Notes under the pieces: generated by a model
The model's input: only the letters and a program-made list of their open reading frames with translations
Database searches by the model: none
What the model was told of the DNA's origin: nothing
Part shown: piece after piece, positions 1-7,165 of the stretch
Position numbering within the stretch: position 1 is the first letter of the stretch
Layout: each line of letters begins with the position of its first letter
Made by a program: the position numbers and the translations under genes
From: Clostridia bacterium
GTDB lineage: Bacteria; Bacillota; Clostridia; Oscillospirales; RGIG577
Length of the DNA: 9,226 nucleotides
Direction: 5' to 3'
Assembly: GCA_017419325.1 (NCBI GenBank)
Contig: JAFOLN010000068.1
Span: 1-9,226, forward strand

Positions 1-455
1 AGGGCAAGCCGTATCACCTTGTATATACCGACTTTTATGTGACCACCGAGCCGGCCACGTTCGGCGGCACGATACAGACGGCGTTCTATAAGTCGCTGGC
101 CACGGCGAAGCTCATATGGGTGACGTTGGGCGATATTGTGCGCGGCAAGGTGGGCGTGACGGAGCTTTCCGGCCCCATCGGAGTCGGCAGCGCCATATCC
201 TCCGCCATAAAGGTAAGCTGGGAGAGCTTCTGGCGGCTCGTGGCGTTCATAACGATAAACCTTGCGGTGGTAAATCTCCTGCCGCTGCCCGCCCTTGACG
301 GAGGGCGCATAGTGTTCATGATATTCGAGCTCATTGCCCGCCGTCCCGTTCCCCCCGAAAAGGAAAACCTCGTGCATTTCGTGGGACTTGTGGCGTTTCT
401 TCTGCTTGCGGTGTTCATCGCATATCAGGACATAGTAAAGCTTTTGCCGTCGTAA
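1..455 (+). CDS. rseP: RseP/RasP-like site-2 protease (M50), 3' end only
   Basis: The frame is open from the window edge (codons start at base 3) and ends at TAA 453-455, so this is the C-terminal part, about 150 codons, of a membrane zinc metalloprotease. The family cuts substrates such as anti-sigma factors inside the membrane. The visible part starts with what looks like the end of the PDZ region, followed by the GPIGVGSAI segment. Next comes a hydrophobic stretch holding NLLPLPALDGG, the conserved C-terminal M50 motif whose Asp is a zinc ligand. A last membrane segment (LVHFVGLVAFLLLAVFIAY) precedes the short tail. The HExxH motif would lie upstream of the window. A GTG at 39 is in frame but is not the start, because coding sequence continues before it. 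ispG follows after 12 bases, and this neighbourhood is standard for clostridial rseP. The family call is firm; the exact substrate is unknown. Confidence 0.93.
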   Translation, partial: GKPYHLVYTDFYVTTEPATFGGTIQTAFYKSLATAKLIWVTLGDIVRGKVGVTELSGPIGVGSAISSAIKVSWESFWRLVAFITINLAVVNLLPLPALDGGRIVFMIFELIARRPVPPEKENLVHFVGLVAFLLLAVFIAYQDIVKLLPS

Positions 456-460
456 AGGAG
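454..460 (+). promoter_or_regulatory. ispG ribosome binding site overlapping the rseP stop
   Basis: AAAGGAG begins inside the TAA stop of the upstream gene and lies 7 bases before the ATG at 468. This suggests the two genes are on one transcript and that ispG translation may be coupled to termination of rseP. It also fixes the ispG start. Confidence 0.75.
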
Positions 461-467
461 AATTTGT

Positions 468-1511
468 ATGGCATCGAGAAAAATAAAGGTAAGAAATATA
501 GAGATAGGCGGCGGCGCGCCCGTTTCGGTGCAGTCCATGGCGAACACCGACACCCGCGACCCGAAGGCGACGCTGGGGCAGATAGCCCGCTTTGAGGAGG
601 CGGGCTGCGATATAGTAAGGCTTGCCGTGCCCGACGAGACGGCCGCCCGCGCCCTTTACGAAATAAGAAAGGGCACCGATATGCCGCTTGTGGCGGACAT
701 CCACTTCGACTACCGCCTCGCGCTCATCGCCGCGGACGCGGGCATCGACAAAATACGCATAAACCCGGGCAACATAGGCGCAAAGGAGCGTGTCCGGGCG
801 GTGGTAAAGGCCTGCGCCGAGCGGCGCATACCGATACGCATCGGCGTAAACGGCGGCTCCCTTGAGAAGGATATACTTAAAAAATACGGCAGAGTATGCG
901 CCGAGGCCATAGTTGAAAGCGCGCTCGGGCACATTAAGCTTTTAGAGGAGGAGGGCTTTTACGACATCGCCGTATCCCTTAAATCCTCCGACGTAAAGAC
1001 CACCATCGAGGCGTACCGCCTCATGAGCCGCACCCGCGACTATCCGCTCCATCTGGGCGTTACGGAGGCGGGTACATATGAGATGGGCGTAATCAAATCG
1101 GCGGTGGGCATAGGCTCGCTTCTCTGCGACGGCATAGGCGACACCATAAGGGTATCGCTTACAGACGACCCCGTAAGGGAGGTTCACGCGGGAAAGGAGA
1201 TACTTCGCGCCGTGGGACTGCTTACGGACAGGCCGCGCCTCGTATCGTGCCCCACCTGCGGACGCTGCCAGATCGACATGATACCCATAGCGAAGGCGGT
1301 GGGCGAGGCTATAAAGGACATAAACGCCCCCATAAAGGTGGCCGTCATGGGCTGCGCCGTAAACGGCCCCGGAGAGGCGAGAGAGGCCGACGTGGGAGTA
1401 GCGGGAGGAAGCGGCTCGGCGGTGCTCTTCAAGCACGGGGAGATAATAAGAAAGATTCCCGAGGATAAAATTCTTTCAGAGCTTCTTAAAGAGATAAAAG
1501 CTATGGTATGA
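468..1511 (+). CDS. ispG: 4-hydroxy-3-methylbut-2-en-1-yl diphosphate synthase (IspG/GcpE)
   Basis: IspG converts MEcPP to HMBPP in the cytosolic MEP isoprenoid pathway, using a [4Fe-4S] cluster and electrons from flavodoxin or ferredoxin. The 347-residue length fits the short bacterial form without the plant insert. The N-terminal TIM-barrel part carries SVQSMANTDTRD, ADIHFDYRLA and RINPGNIG. The C-terminal domain carries the cluster ligands: Cys261 and Cys264 in SCPTCGRC, Cys296 in MGCAVNGPGE, and Glu303. These match the spacing of the E. coli ligands (two Cys, a Cys, and a Glu seven residues later). A further Cys267 directly after the CxxC is not one of the known ligands. The start is supported by AAAGGAG at 454-460 and by homology beginning at once (KIKVRNIEIGGGAPVSVQSM). 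It sits between rseP and polC, as in many Clostridia. Isoleucine is mostly ATA here. Confidence 0.97.
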   Translation: MASRKIKVRNIEIGGGAPVSVQSMANTDTRDPKATLGQIARFEEAGCDIVRLAVPDETAARALYEIRKGTDMPLVADIHFDYRLALIAADAGIDKIRINPGNIGAKERVRAVVKACAERRIPIRIGVNGGSLEKDILKKYGRVCAEAIVESALGHIKLLEEEGFYDIAVSLKSSDVKTTIEAYRLMSRTRDYPLHLGVTEAGTYEMGVIKSAVGIGSLLCDGIGDTIRVSLTDDPVREVHAGKEILRAVGLLTDRPRLVSCPTCGRCQIDMIPIAKAVGEAIKDINAPIKVAVMGCAVNGPGEAREADVGVAGGSGSAVLFKHGEIIRKIPEDKILSELLKEIKAMV

Positions 1512-1512
1512 T
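1504..1512 (+). promoter_or_regulatory. possible extended -10 box overlapping the ispG stop
   Basis: TGGTATGAT matches the extended -10 form TGnTATAAT at all but one position and overlaps the last ispG codons. The best -35 at an 18-base spacer (TTCTTA, 1483-1488) matches TTGACA at only three of six positions. If used, transcription would start near 1519, and the hairpin at 1530-1568 would lie in the polC leader. Short matches like this arise often by chance, so this is weak. Confidence 0.2.
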
Positions 1513-1529
1513 ATAAGAGGAAAGATGTG

Positions 1530-1568
1530 CGCGCTGCAAAACGACAGACTATACGATTTTGCAGCGCG
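1530..1568 (+). terminator. strong stem-loop in the ispG-polC spacer (terminator-like, no U-tail)
   Basis: Bases 1530-1541 (CGCGCTGCAAAA) and 1557-1568 (TTTTGCAGCGCG) are perfect reverse complements: a 12-bp stem with a 15-base loop. Two more pairs are possible inside the loop if A1556 bulges. The stem is too long to be likely by chance in an 89-base spacer. The T-run lies inside the 3' arm rather than after it, and the following bases (ACTATGCACTTTACA) are not a U-tract, so it is not a classical intrinsic terminator on either strand. Alternatives are a leader hairpin controlling polC, an RNA-processing site, or one copy of a dispersed palindromic repeat. The structure is certain; the terminator role is not. 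Confidence 0.4.
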
Positions 1569-1600
1569 ACTATGCACTTTACATAAAATGAGGTAGACGA

Positions 1601-4600
1601 ATGAGATTAAGCGAACGGTTCACTCTTGTGGAGTTCGACGGAAGAACAAAGGAACTTGACGATATATGCAGTGTAAAAAAGCTTTCGGTAGACCGTAAGA
1701 GGCGCCGCATAAACATGAAGCTGGGCTTTTCATGCATGTATGACACAAAGGCGCTTTCGGAGCTTTTCGGACAGATAAAGGAGACATACCGCCTTTCGGA
1801 CATATCGGCGGAGATATGCGGCGAGGCGGGAAAAAAGGACGGCGACCTGCCGCCGTGGGAGGAGCCCGCGGCAAAGAAGACCGAAAAAGCGAAAGCCGAA
1901 AAAGCGCCGGATGAGAAGCCGGCACAAAAAGAGCCGAAGGCCGAAAATGCTTCAATAGAGAAGCCCGCACACGAAGAAGCAAAGGCAGAGAAGCCCGCAG
2001 CCGAAAAGCCCTCCGCGGACGCGCCGCCCGCCGAAGAAAAGGCGGCGGATATGGAAAAAGTCGTATTCGGCGGCGTTATCTACACGCCCCCGACGAAGAT
2101 GGACAAGGCGAACCACCTTACGGGCGAGGTGACCGTGCGGGGAGACGTATTTTTCAGCGAGGTAAAGGTCACGAAAAAAGGGCGCACGCTCATCGTGTTC
2201 GACATAACGGACAGGACGGACTCTGTGCGCGTAAAGAAGCTTCTCCCCAAGGCTGCCGTGGACCGTGTGACGGGAGCCGTGAAAAAGGGCAAAAGCTTCA
2301 TCGTGCGCGGCGTCATGGGCACCGACAGGTTCACCGGGGACGTGGTGCTCGACATGAGCGACCTTATGGAATGCGATAAGACGGTGCGCGTTGACACCTG
2401 CACAGAGAAGCGGGTGGAGCTTCATCTTCATACGCAGATGTCGGCGCTCGACGCCACAAATTCAATAGACGATTTCTGCGCCGCGGCGAAGATTATGGGT
2501 CACAAGGCCATTGCCGTGACGGATCACGGCGTCCTTCAGGCATACCCCGACGCCATGAAGGCCTCAAAGAAGCACGGCATAAAGATACTTTACGGCGTGG
2601 AGGCCTACTTTGTAAACGATGTGGACGGAGCCGCGAAAAAGATAGTGGAAGGCGGCAAAAACGAGCCGTTAAGCGGCCTTTACATCGTGTTTGACTTCGA
2701 GACCACGGGTCTTTCCCGTAAGAAGGACCGCATAACTGAGATAGGCGCCGTAAAGGTTCTGGACGGGAAGGTCATCGATAAGTTTTCCTCCTTCGTAAAT
2801 CCGGGCATGCCCATACCGCCGAAGATAACCGAGCTTACGGGCATAACGGACGACATGGTAAAGGACGCGCCATACGAGGACGAGGCCGTGCCCGCGTTTT
2901 TGGAATTCTGCGGGGACGGCGTTATGGTCGCCCACAACGCGCCCTTTGACATGGGCTTTTTAAACGAGGCGAAGTCGCGCCTCGCCATAGAAAAGGCGCA
3001 GACGTCCCTTGATACGGTGGAGCTTTCGAGGGCGCTTTATCCGAACTTAAAGAACCACAAGCTTGATACGCTTGCGCGCCATCTTGAGATGGACAGCTTC
3101 AATCATCACCGCGCCTGCGACGACGCGAACGTGCTTGCGGGGATGTTCATAAAAATGGCGCGGGAGCTTACGGAGGATTACAGTATTACGGAAACGGCGG
3201 GGATAAACGCCCTCGCCGAGGGCGCGCAGGTAAAGACCACCGCCTTAAAATCGTATCATCAGATAATATTCGCAAAGAACTACGTGGGGCTTAAGAACCT
3301 CTATAAGCTTGTTTCGTGGGCGCATATAGACGACTATTACAAGCGCCCGAGGATACTTAAAAGCAAGCTCATGGCTCACCGCGAGGGGCTTATAATAGGC
3401 AGCGCCTGCGTTGCGGGCGAGCTTTACAGCGCGATACTCGACGGCGCGGATCACGACCGCCTTGTGAACATCGCGCAGTTTTATGACTTTCTTGAGATAC
3501 AGCCCCTCGACAACAACCGCTTTCTTATAGATAAGGGGCGGGCGAAGGACGAGGAGGAGCTGAAGGCTCACAATAAGCTCATACTCTCACTGGGAGACGA
3601 GCTTTCCATACCCGTTGCGGCGACGGGCGACGTTCACTTTTTAAATCCCGAGGACGAGATATTCCGCCGCATACTCATGAGCGGACGCGGCTTCGACGAC
3701 GAGGTGCCGACGCCGCTTTACTACCGCACCACGGGCGAGATGCTTGAGGAGTTCTCGTATCTCGGCGAGAGCGACGCACGCCGCGTCGTCATCGAGAATA
3801 CGAATCTCATCGCCGACATGATGGAGCCGATACGCCCCATCGCGGAGGGCAGCTTCCCGCCGAACGTGCCGAACGCCGCAGAGGACCTTGAAAAGATAGT
3901 CTGGACGCGGGCGAAGGAGATATACGGCGACGACCTGCCCGACATAGTGAGGGAGCGCATTGAGCATGAGATGACGCCCATCGTAAAGCACGGCTTCGCC
4001 CCCATGTACACCATAGCGCAGAAGCTGGTGCTCAAGTCCAACGAGGCGGGATATCTCGTGGGCTCAAGAGGCTCGGTCGGCTCGTCGTTCGTTGCGTATC
4101 TTGACGGTATAACGGAGGTAAACTCCCTTGCGCCCCATTATTTATGCGAAAAGTGCAAACATGTGGAGTTCTTCGTAAACGGTGAATACGGCTCCGGCGC
4201 GGATATGCCCGCGAAGGACTGCCCGCACTGCGGCATACCCATGAAGAAGGACGGCTTCGACATACCCTTTGAGACGTTTTTGGGCTTTGACGGCGACAAG
4301 TCGCCCGATATCGACCTGAACTTCTCCAGCGAATATCAGGCGACGGCCCATAAGAATACGGAAATAATGTTCGGCACGGGCTTCGTATACCGCGCCGGCA
4401 CCATCGGCACATTAAAGGAGAAGAAGGCCTACGGCTACGTTAAGCACTACCTTGAGGAGACGGGACAGCACGTGGGGCGCGCCGAGGAGAACAGGCTTGT
4501 GCTCGGCTGCACCGGCTCGCGCCAGACTACGGGACAGCACCCCGGCGGCCTTATAGTCGTGCCCTCCCATAAGGAGATATTCGACTTCTGCCCCATACAG

Positions 4601-5737
4601 CGTCCCGCGAACAATCAGAAGCTTGATATAATAACGACCCACTTCGAGTATCACTCCATCGAGGAGAATCTTCTGAAGCTCGACCTTCTCGGTCATGACG
4701 CGCCCACCATGATAAGGGTGCTTACCGACCTTACGGGCGTTGATATAAACGACGTGCGCCTTGACGACGAGGCCACCATGAGCATATTCACCTCCCCGGA
4801 CGCGCTGGGGCTTGAGCCCGATGATATAATCCACTCCGTGGGAACCGTGGCAATACCGGAGTTCGGCACGAAGTTCGTCCGTCAGATGCTTGTGGACACA
4901 AAGCCCACCACCTTTGCGGAGCTTGTAAGAATAGCGGGCCTGTCCCACGGCACCGACGTGTGGCTCAATAACGCCCAGGAGCTTGTGCTTAACGGCACGA
5001 CTACATTAAAGAACGTTATCTCCACCCGCGACGACATAATGATGTACTTAATCCATAAGGGACTTCCGAAAAAGGAGTCGTTTACCATAATGGAGTCGGT
5101 AAGAAAGGGCAGGGGCTTAAAGCCCGAATGGGTGGAGCTTATGCAGAGCTTCGACGTGCCCGAATGGTACATTGAGTCCTGCCGCCGCATAAAGTATATG
5201 TTCCCCAAGGCCCACGCGGTGGCGTATGTGCTCATGTCCTTCAGAATAGCCTACTTCAAGGTGCATTATCCGCTGGCGTTCTACTGCGCGTATTTCAGCG
5301 TGGCCGCCGACGACTTCGACGCGGACATGATGGCACGCGGCATCGATGAGGTGCGCCGCAACATGAAGCGCATTGACGAGTCGGTGAACCCCACACAGAA
5401 GGACCAGAGCATATATACCATACTTGAGATATGCTACGAGATGTACCGCCGCGGCTTTGAGTTTCTGCCAATAGACCTTTACGAGTCGGACAGCAAGAAC
5501 TTTAAAATAGTAAACGGAAAGATACTGCCGCCCTTCAGGGCACTGTCGGGACTTGGCGAGAACGCGGCGAAAAGCATAAAGGACGCAAGAGATGAGCGCC
5601 CCTTCGATACGGTTGAGGATTTAAGGACACGCACCGGCGTTTCAAAGACAGTAATCGAGCTTTTCCGCGACCACGGCATGCTTCGCGGCATTCCCGAAAG
5701 CAATCAGACGGATATTTTTGATTTATTTAATATGTAG
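1601..5737 (+). CDS. polC: DNA polymerase III alpha subunit, PolC type (with proofreading exonuclease)
   Basis: PolC is the main replicative polymerase of low-GC Gram-positive bacteria. This copy has 1378 residues, against about 1437 in B. subtilis. Order: short N-terminal domain (1-85); Lys/Glu/Ala/Pro linker (about 87-150); OB fold (about 153-262); PHP domain starting at VELHLHT (His275, His277). A DnaQ-like exonuclease is inserted in the PHP domain, with motif I DFETTG (Asp365, Glu367), HNAPFD (Asp450) and HHRACDD (His503, Asp508). PHP resumes with GLIIGSACVAGE and ATGDVHFLN. Four cysteines, Cys849, Cys852, Cys874 and Cys877, form the zinc site. The palm has PDIDLNFS (Asp903, Asp905) and KLDLLGHD (Asp1028 is the probable third catalytic residue). 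YMFPKAHAVAYVLM lies further on. The end, ESNQTDIF, matches the C-terminal clamp-binding motif position (QLSLF in B. subtilis). All catalytic residues I checked are present. The ATG is set by GAGGT at 1590-1594, 6 bases upstream. Confidence 0.98.
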   Translation: MRLSERFTLVEFDGRTKELDDICSVKKLSVDRKRRRINMKLGFSCMYDTKALSELFGQIKETYRLSDISAEICGEAGKKDGDLPPWEEPAAKKTEKAKAEKAPDEKPAQKEPKAENASIEKPAHEEAKAEKPAAEKPSADAPPAEEKAADMEKVVFGGVIYTPPTKMDKANHLTGEVTVRGDVFFSEVKVTKKGRTLIVFDITDRTDSVRVKKLLPKAAVDRVTGAVKKGKSFIVRGVMGTDRFTGDVVLDMSDLMECDKTVRVDTCTEKRVELHLHTQMSALDATNSIDDFCAAAKIMGHKAIAVTDHGVLQAYPDAMKASKKHGIKILYGVEAYFVNDVDGAAKKIVEGGKNEPLSGLYIVFDFETTGLSRKKDRITEIGAVKVLDGKVIDKFSSFVNPGMPIPPKITELTGITDDMVKDAPYEDEAVPAFLEFCGDGVMVAHNAPFDMGFLNEAKSRLAIEKAQTSLDTVELSRALYPNLKNHKLDTLARHLEMDSFNHHRACDDANVLAGMFIKMARELTEDYSITETAGINALAEGAQVKTTALKSYHQIIFAKNYVGLKNLYKLVSWAHIDDYYKRPRILKSKLMAHREGLIIGSACVAGELYSAILDGADHDRLVNIAQFYDFLEIQPLDNNRFLIDKGRAKDEEELKAHNKLILSLGDELSIPVAATGDVHFLNPEDEIFRRILMSGRGFDDEVPTPLYYRTTGEMLEEFSYLGESDARRVVIENTNLIADMMEPIRPIAEGSFPPNVPNAAEDLEKIVWTRAKEIYGDDLPDIVRERIEHEMTPIVKHGFAPMYTIAQKLVLKSNEAGYLVGSRGSVGSSFVAYLDGITEVNSLAPHYLCEKCKHVEFFVNGEYGSGADMPAKDCPHCGIPMKKDGFDIPFETFLGFDGDKSPDIDLNFSSEYQATAHKNTEIMFGTGFVYRAGTIGTLKEKKAYGYVKHYLEETGQHVGRAEENRLVLGCTGSRQTTGQHPGGLIVVPSHKEIFDFCPIQRPANNQKLDIITTHFEYHSIEENLLKLDLLGHDAPTMIRVLTDLTGVDINDVRLDDEATMSIFTSPDALGLEPDDIIHSVGTVAIPEFGTKFVRQMLVDTKPTTFAELVRIAGLSHGTDVWLNNAQELVLNGTTTLKNVISTRDDIMMYLIHKGLPKKESFTIMESVRKGRGLKPEWVELMQSFDVPEWYIESCRRIKYMFPKAHAVAYVLMSFRIAYFKVHYPLAFYCAYFSVAADDFDADMMARGIDEVRRNMKRIDESVNPTQKDQSIYTILEICYEMYRRGFEFLPIDLYESDSKNFKIVNGKILPPFRALSGLGENAAKSIKDARDERPFDTVEDLRTRTGVSKTVIELFRDHGMLRGIPESNQTDIFDLFNM
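1859..2050 (+). repeat. low-complexity Lys/Glu/Ala/Pro linker coding region inside polC
   Basis: Codons 87-150 of polC encode almost only Lys, Glu, Ala and Pro, with degenerate EKPA/KAEK units repeated several times. It lies between the first N-terminal domain and the OB fold. In B. subtilis PolC that position holds further folded N-terminal sequence. The segment should be disordered and flexible, and the DNA repeats are imperfect. Confidence 0.75.
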
Positions 5738-5739
5738 GG

Positions 5740-5768
5740 TACACTTTTTAAAAATTCGCGTGTATAAT
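5740..5768 (+). promoter_or_regulatory. candidate promoter for trmB-ABC unit
   Basis: TATAAT at 5763-5768 is a perfect sigma-A -10 box in the 64-base polC-trmB spacer. At a 17-base distance lies TACACT (5740-5745), which matches TTGACA at only three of six positions. The spacer between them is AT-rich and holds the palindrome TTTTTAAAAA (5745-5754). Predicted transcription start is near 5775, giving a leader of about 27 bases before trmB. The -10 is convincing and the -35 is weak. I see no terminator for polC here, so read-through from upstream is also likely. Confidence 0.5.
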
Positions 5769-5801
5769 GGTCTTATCCAAAAAAGAAGGATGAATATATA
5801 A

Positions 5802-6449
5802 ATGCGGATGAGAAAAAAGAAAAATCTGGCGCCGCGGCTCCTTCGCTGCGCGGATGTTATGATAGAAGACCCCTTCGCGCAGAGGGGGCGCTTTTCGGAG
5901 CTTTTTTCCGAAGACAGACCCCTCTATCTTGAGATAGGCGCGGGAAAGGGCGCGTTTTTAAGGAAAATGTGCGCCCGCGAGGACAGGAACTTCAACTATA
6001 TCGCCCTTGAGAAGGTGCCCGAGGCGCTTATCATGGCGATGGAGCGGGCGAAGGAGGAAAATATCGCCGACCTTAAGTTCATATCGGAGGACGCGGCGCG
6101 CCTGACGGAGATGTTCGCTCCCGGCGAGGTCGCAAAGATATTTCTGAACTTTTCCGACCCGTGGCCGAAGTCGCGCCAGAAAAAGCGCCGCCTTACCCAT
6201 GAGAGCTTTTTAAAGCAGTACATCGAGGTGCTTTCCCCCGACGGCGAGGTCATATTCAAGACGGACAACGCCCGCCTTTTCGAGTTCTCGCTGTGCGAAT
6301 TTTCAAAGTGCGGCTTCGTTTTAAAGGAGCTGACGCTTGATTTACATAACTCCAAATATGCCGGGGACAACTGCACCACGGAATACGAGGACAGATTCGT
6401 CGCCCTCGGCCAGCCGATATACAGAGTCGTCGCGGCGAAGCGGGCGTAA
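5802..6449 (+). CDS. trmB: tRNA (guanine-N7-)-methyltransferase TrmB
   Basis: TrmB methylates N7 of G46 in the variable loop of tRNAs using S-adenosylmethionine. The 215 residues match the family (213 in B. subtilis). The Rossmann SAM-binding motif is LEIGAGKGAF (residues 43-52). The catalytic/tRNA-binding signature is NFSDPWPKSRQKKRRL (Asp119 to Leu131), followed by FKTDN. The C-terminal TEYEDRF (193-199) and LGQPIYR are typical. In the signature, the usual His after Arg125 is replaced by Gln126, a small departure. The start at 5802 gives MRMRKKK, matching the MRMR start of the B. subtilis protein, with AAGGA at 5786-5790, 11 bases upstream; a second ATG at 5808 is less well placed. A TATAAT box lies upstream, and the ABC ATPase gene follows after 10 bases, probably on the same transcript. 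Confidence 0.96.
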   Translation: MRMRKKKNLAPRLLRCADVMIEDPFAQRGRFSELFSEDRPLYLEIGAGKGAFLRKMCAREDRNFNYIALEKVPEALIMAMERAKEENIADLKFISEDAARLTEMFAPGEVAKIFLNFSDPWPKSRQKKRRLTHESFLKQYIEVLSPDGEVIFKTDNARLFEFSLCEFSKCGFVLKELTLDLHNSKYAGDNCTTEYEDRFVALGQPIYRVVAAKRA

Positions 6450-6453
6450 GGAG
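6448..6453 (+). promoter_or_regulatory. ribosome binding site of the ABC ATPase, overlapping the trmB stop
   Basis: AAGGAG shares its first two bases with the TAA stop of trmB and sits 6 bases before ATG 6460. It decides the start of the ATPase gene against an in-frame extension back to 6337, which would overlap trmB by more than 100 bases. Confidence 0.75.
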
Positions 6454-6459
6454 AACGGT

Positions 6460-7161
6460 ATGAGCTTTGTTGAGCTTAGAGACGTATATAAACGGTATAA
6501 GATGGGCGAGGTCACCATAACCGCCTCCGACGGCGTGTCCTTTTCAATAGAGAAGGGCGAATTCTGCGTCATAGTGGGCGCGTCGGGCGCGGGCAAGACC
6601 ACCGTTTTGAATATGCTTGGCGGCATGGACTCCTGCGACGGCGGCGAGATAATCGTAGACGGCAAAAACATAGCGGGCTTTTCAAAAAAGGAGCTGACCC
6701 GCTACAGACGGTACGACATCGGCTTCGTTTTCCAGTTCTACAACCTTGTGCCCAACCTTACGGCGCGGGAGAACGTGGAGCTGGCGGCGCAGATATGCGA
6801 GCATTCCCTTGACCCGGACGAGGTGCTTGCGGCAGTGGGGCTTTCGGAGCGGAGCAACAACTTTCCCGCCCAGCTTTCGGGCGGCGAACAGCAGCGCGTG
6901 TCCATAGCGAGGGCGCTTGCGAAGGCTCCGAAGCTGCTTTTATGCGACGAGCCCACCGGCGCGCTCGACTACAACACGGGCAAGGCGATACTCGCTCTTC
7001 TTTACGACATGTGCAGGACGCGGGGCATGACGGTGGTGGTCATTACCCACAATAAGGCCATTTCTCCCATGGCTGACCGCGTAATTGAGCTTAAAAGCGC
7101 GCGTGTTCACAGCGTAGTGGAGAATCCCCATCCCGCCGACCCGTCAACGATAGAGTGGTAA
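6460..7161 (+). CDS. ABC transporter ATP-binding protein, MacB/LolD/FtsE type
   Basis: This 233-residue cytoplasmic ATPase should power the permease encoded next to it. All ABC motifs are intact: Walker A GASGAGKT (40-47), Q-loop Gln92 in FVFQFYNLVPNLTARENV, signature LSGGEQQR (139-146), Walker B LLLCDEP (159-165) with catalytic Glu164, D-loop GALD (167-170) and switch His197. The FQxxNLxPxLTxxENVxL pattern and the position of the GGEQQRVxIARAL segment are typical of the MacB/LolD/FtsE subfamily, which pairs with FtsX-fold permeases. It ends about 35 residues after the switch His, with no extra domain. It starts 10 bases after trmB, with its Shine-Dalgarno overlapping the trmB stop, and stops 4 bases before the permease ATG. 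The substrate cannot be told from this subunit. Bacillota lack a LolCDE outer-membrane lipoprotein route, so a Lol role is unlikely in this host. Confidence 0.95.
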   Translation: MSFVELRDVYKRYKMGEVTITASDGVSFSIEKGEFCVIVGASGAGKTTVLNMLGGMDSCDGGEIIVDGKNIAGFSKKELTRYRRYDIGFVFQFYNLVPNLTARENVELAAQICEHSLDPDEVLAAVGLSERSNNFPAQLSGGEQQRVSIARALAKAPKLLLCDEPTGALDYNTGKAILALLYDMCRTRGMTVVVITHNKAISPMADRVIELKSARVHSVVENPHPADPSTIEW

Positions 7162-7165
7162 GGCT

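Noticed and set aside
39..455. GTG at 39 as the start of a short membrane protein gene
   Set aside because: The same frame is open back to base 3 with protease-like sequence, so this is the tail of a longer gene cut by the window edge.
1578..1596. TTTACA as a -35 box just before polC
   Set aside because: The start codon at 1601 leaves no room for a -10 and a leader; nearby TAAAAT is too close to serve.
1859..2050. Lys/Glu/Ala/Pro run in polC as a frameshift or assembly artefact
   Set aside because: The frame stays open, and sequence resumes in register with the OB fold (residue 153 on), so it is a real linker.
4412..4948. 178-codon minus-strand open frame inside polC
   Set aside because: It is antisense to conserved polymerase sequence and has no recognisable domain; it follows from polC codon bias.
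6337..6459. N-terminal extension of the ABC ATPase
   Set aside because: It would overlap the 3' part of trmB in another frame, lacks a Shine-Dalgarno, and its sequence is unlike any ABC protein. ATG 6460 has AAGGAG six bases upstream and starts directly in family-like sequence.
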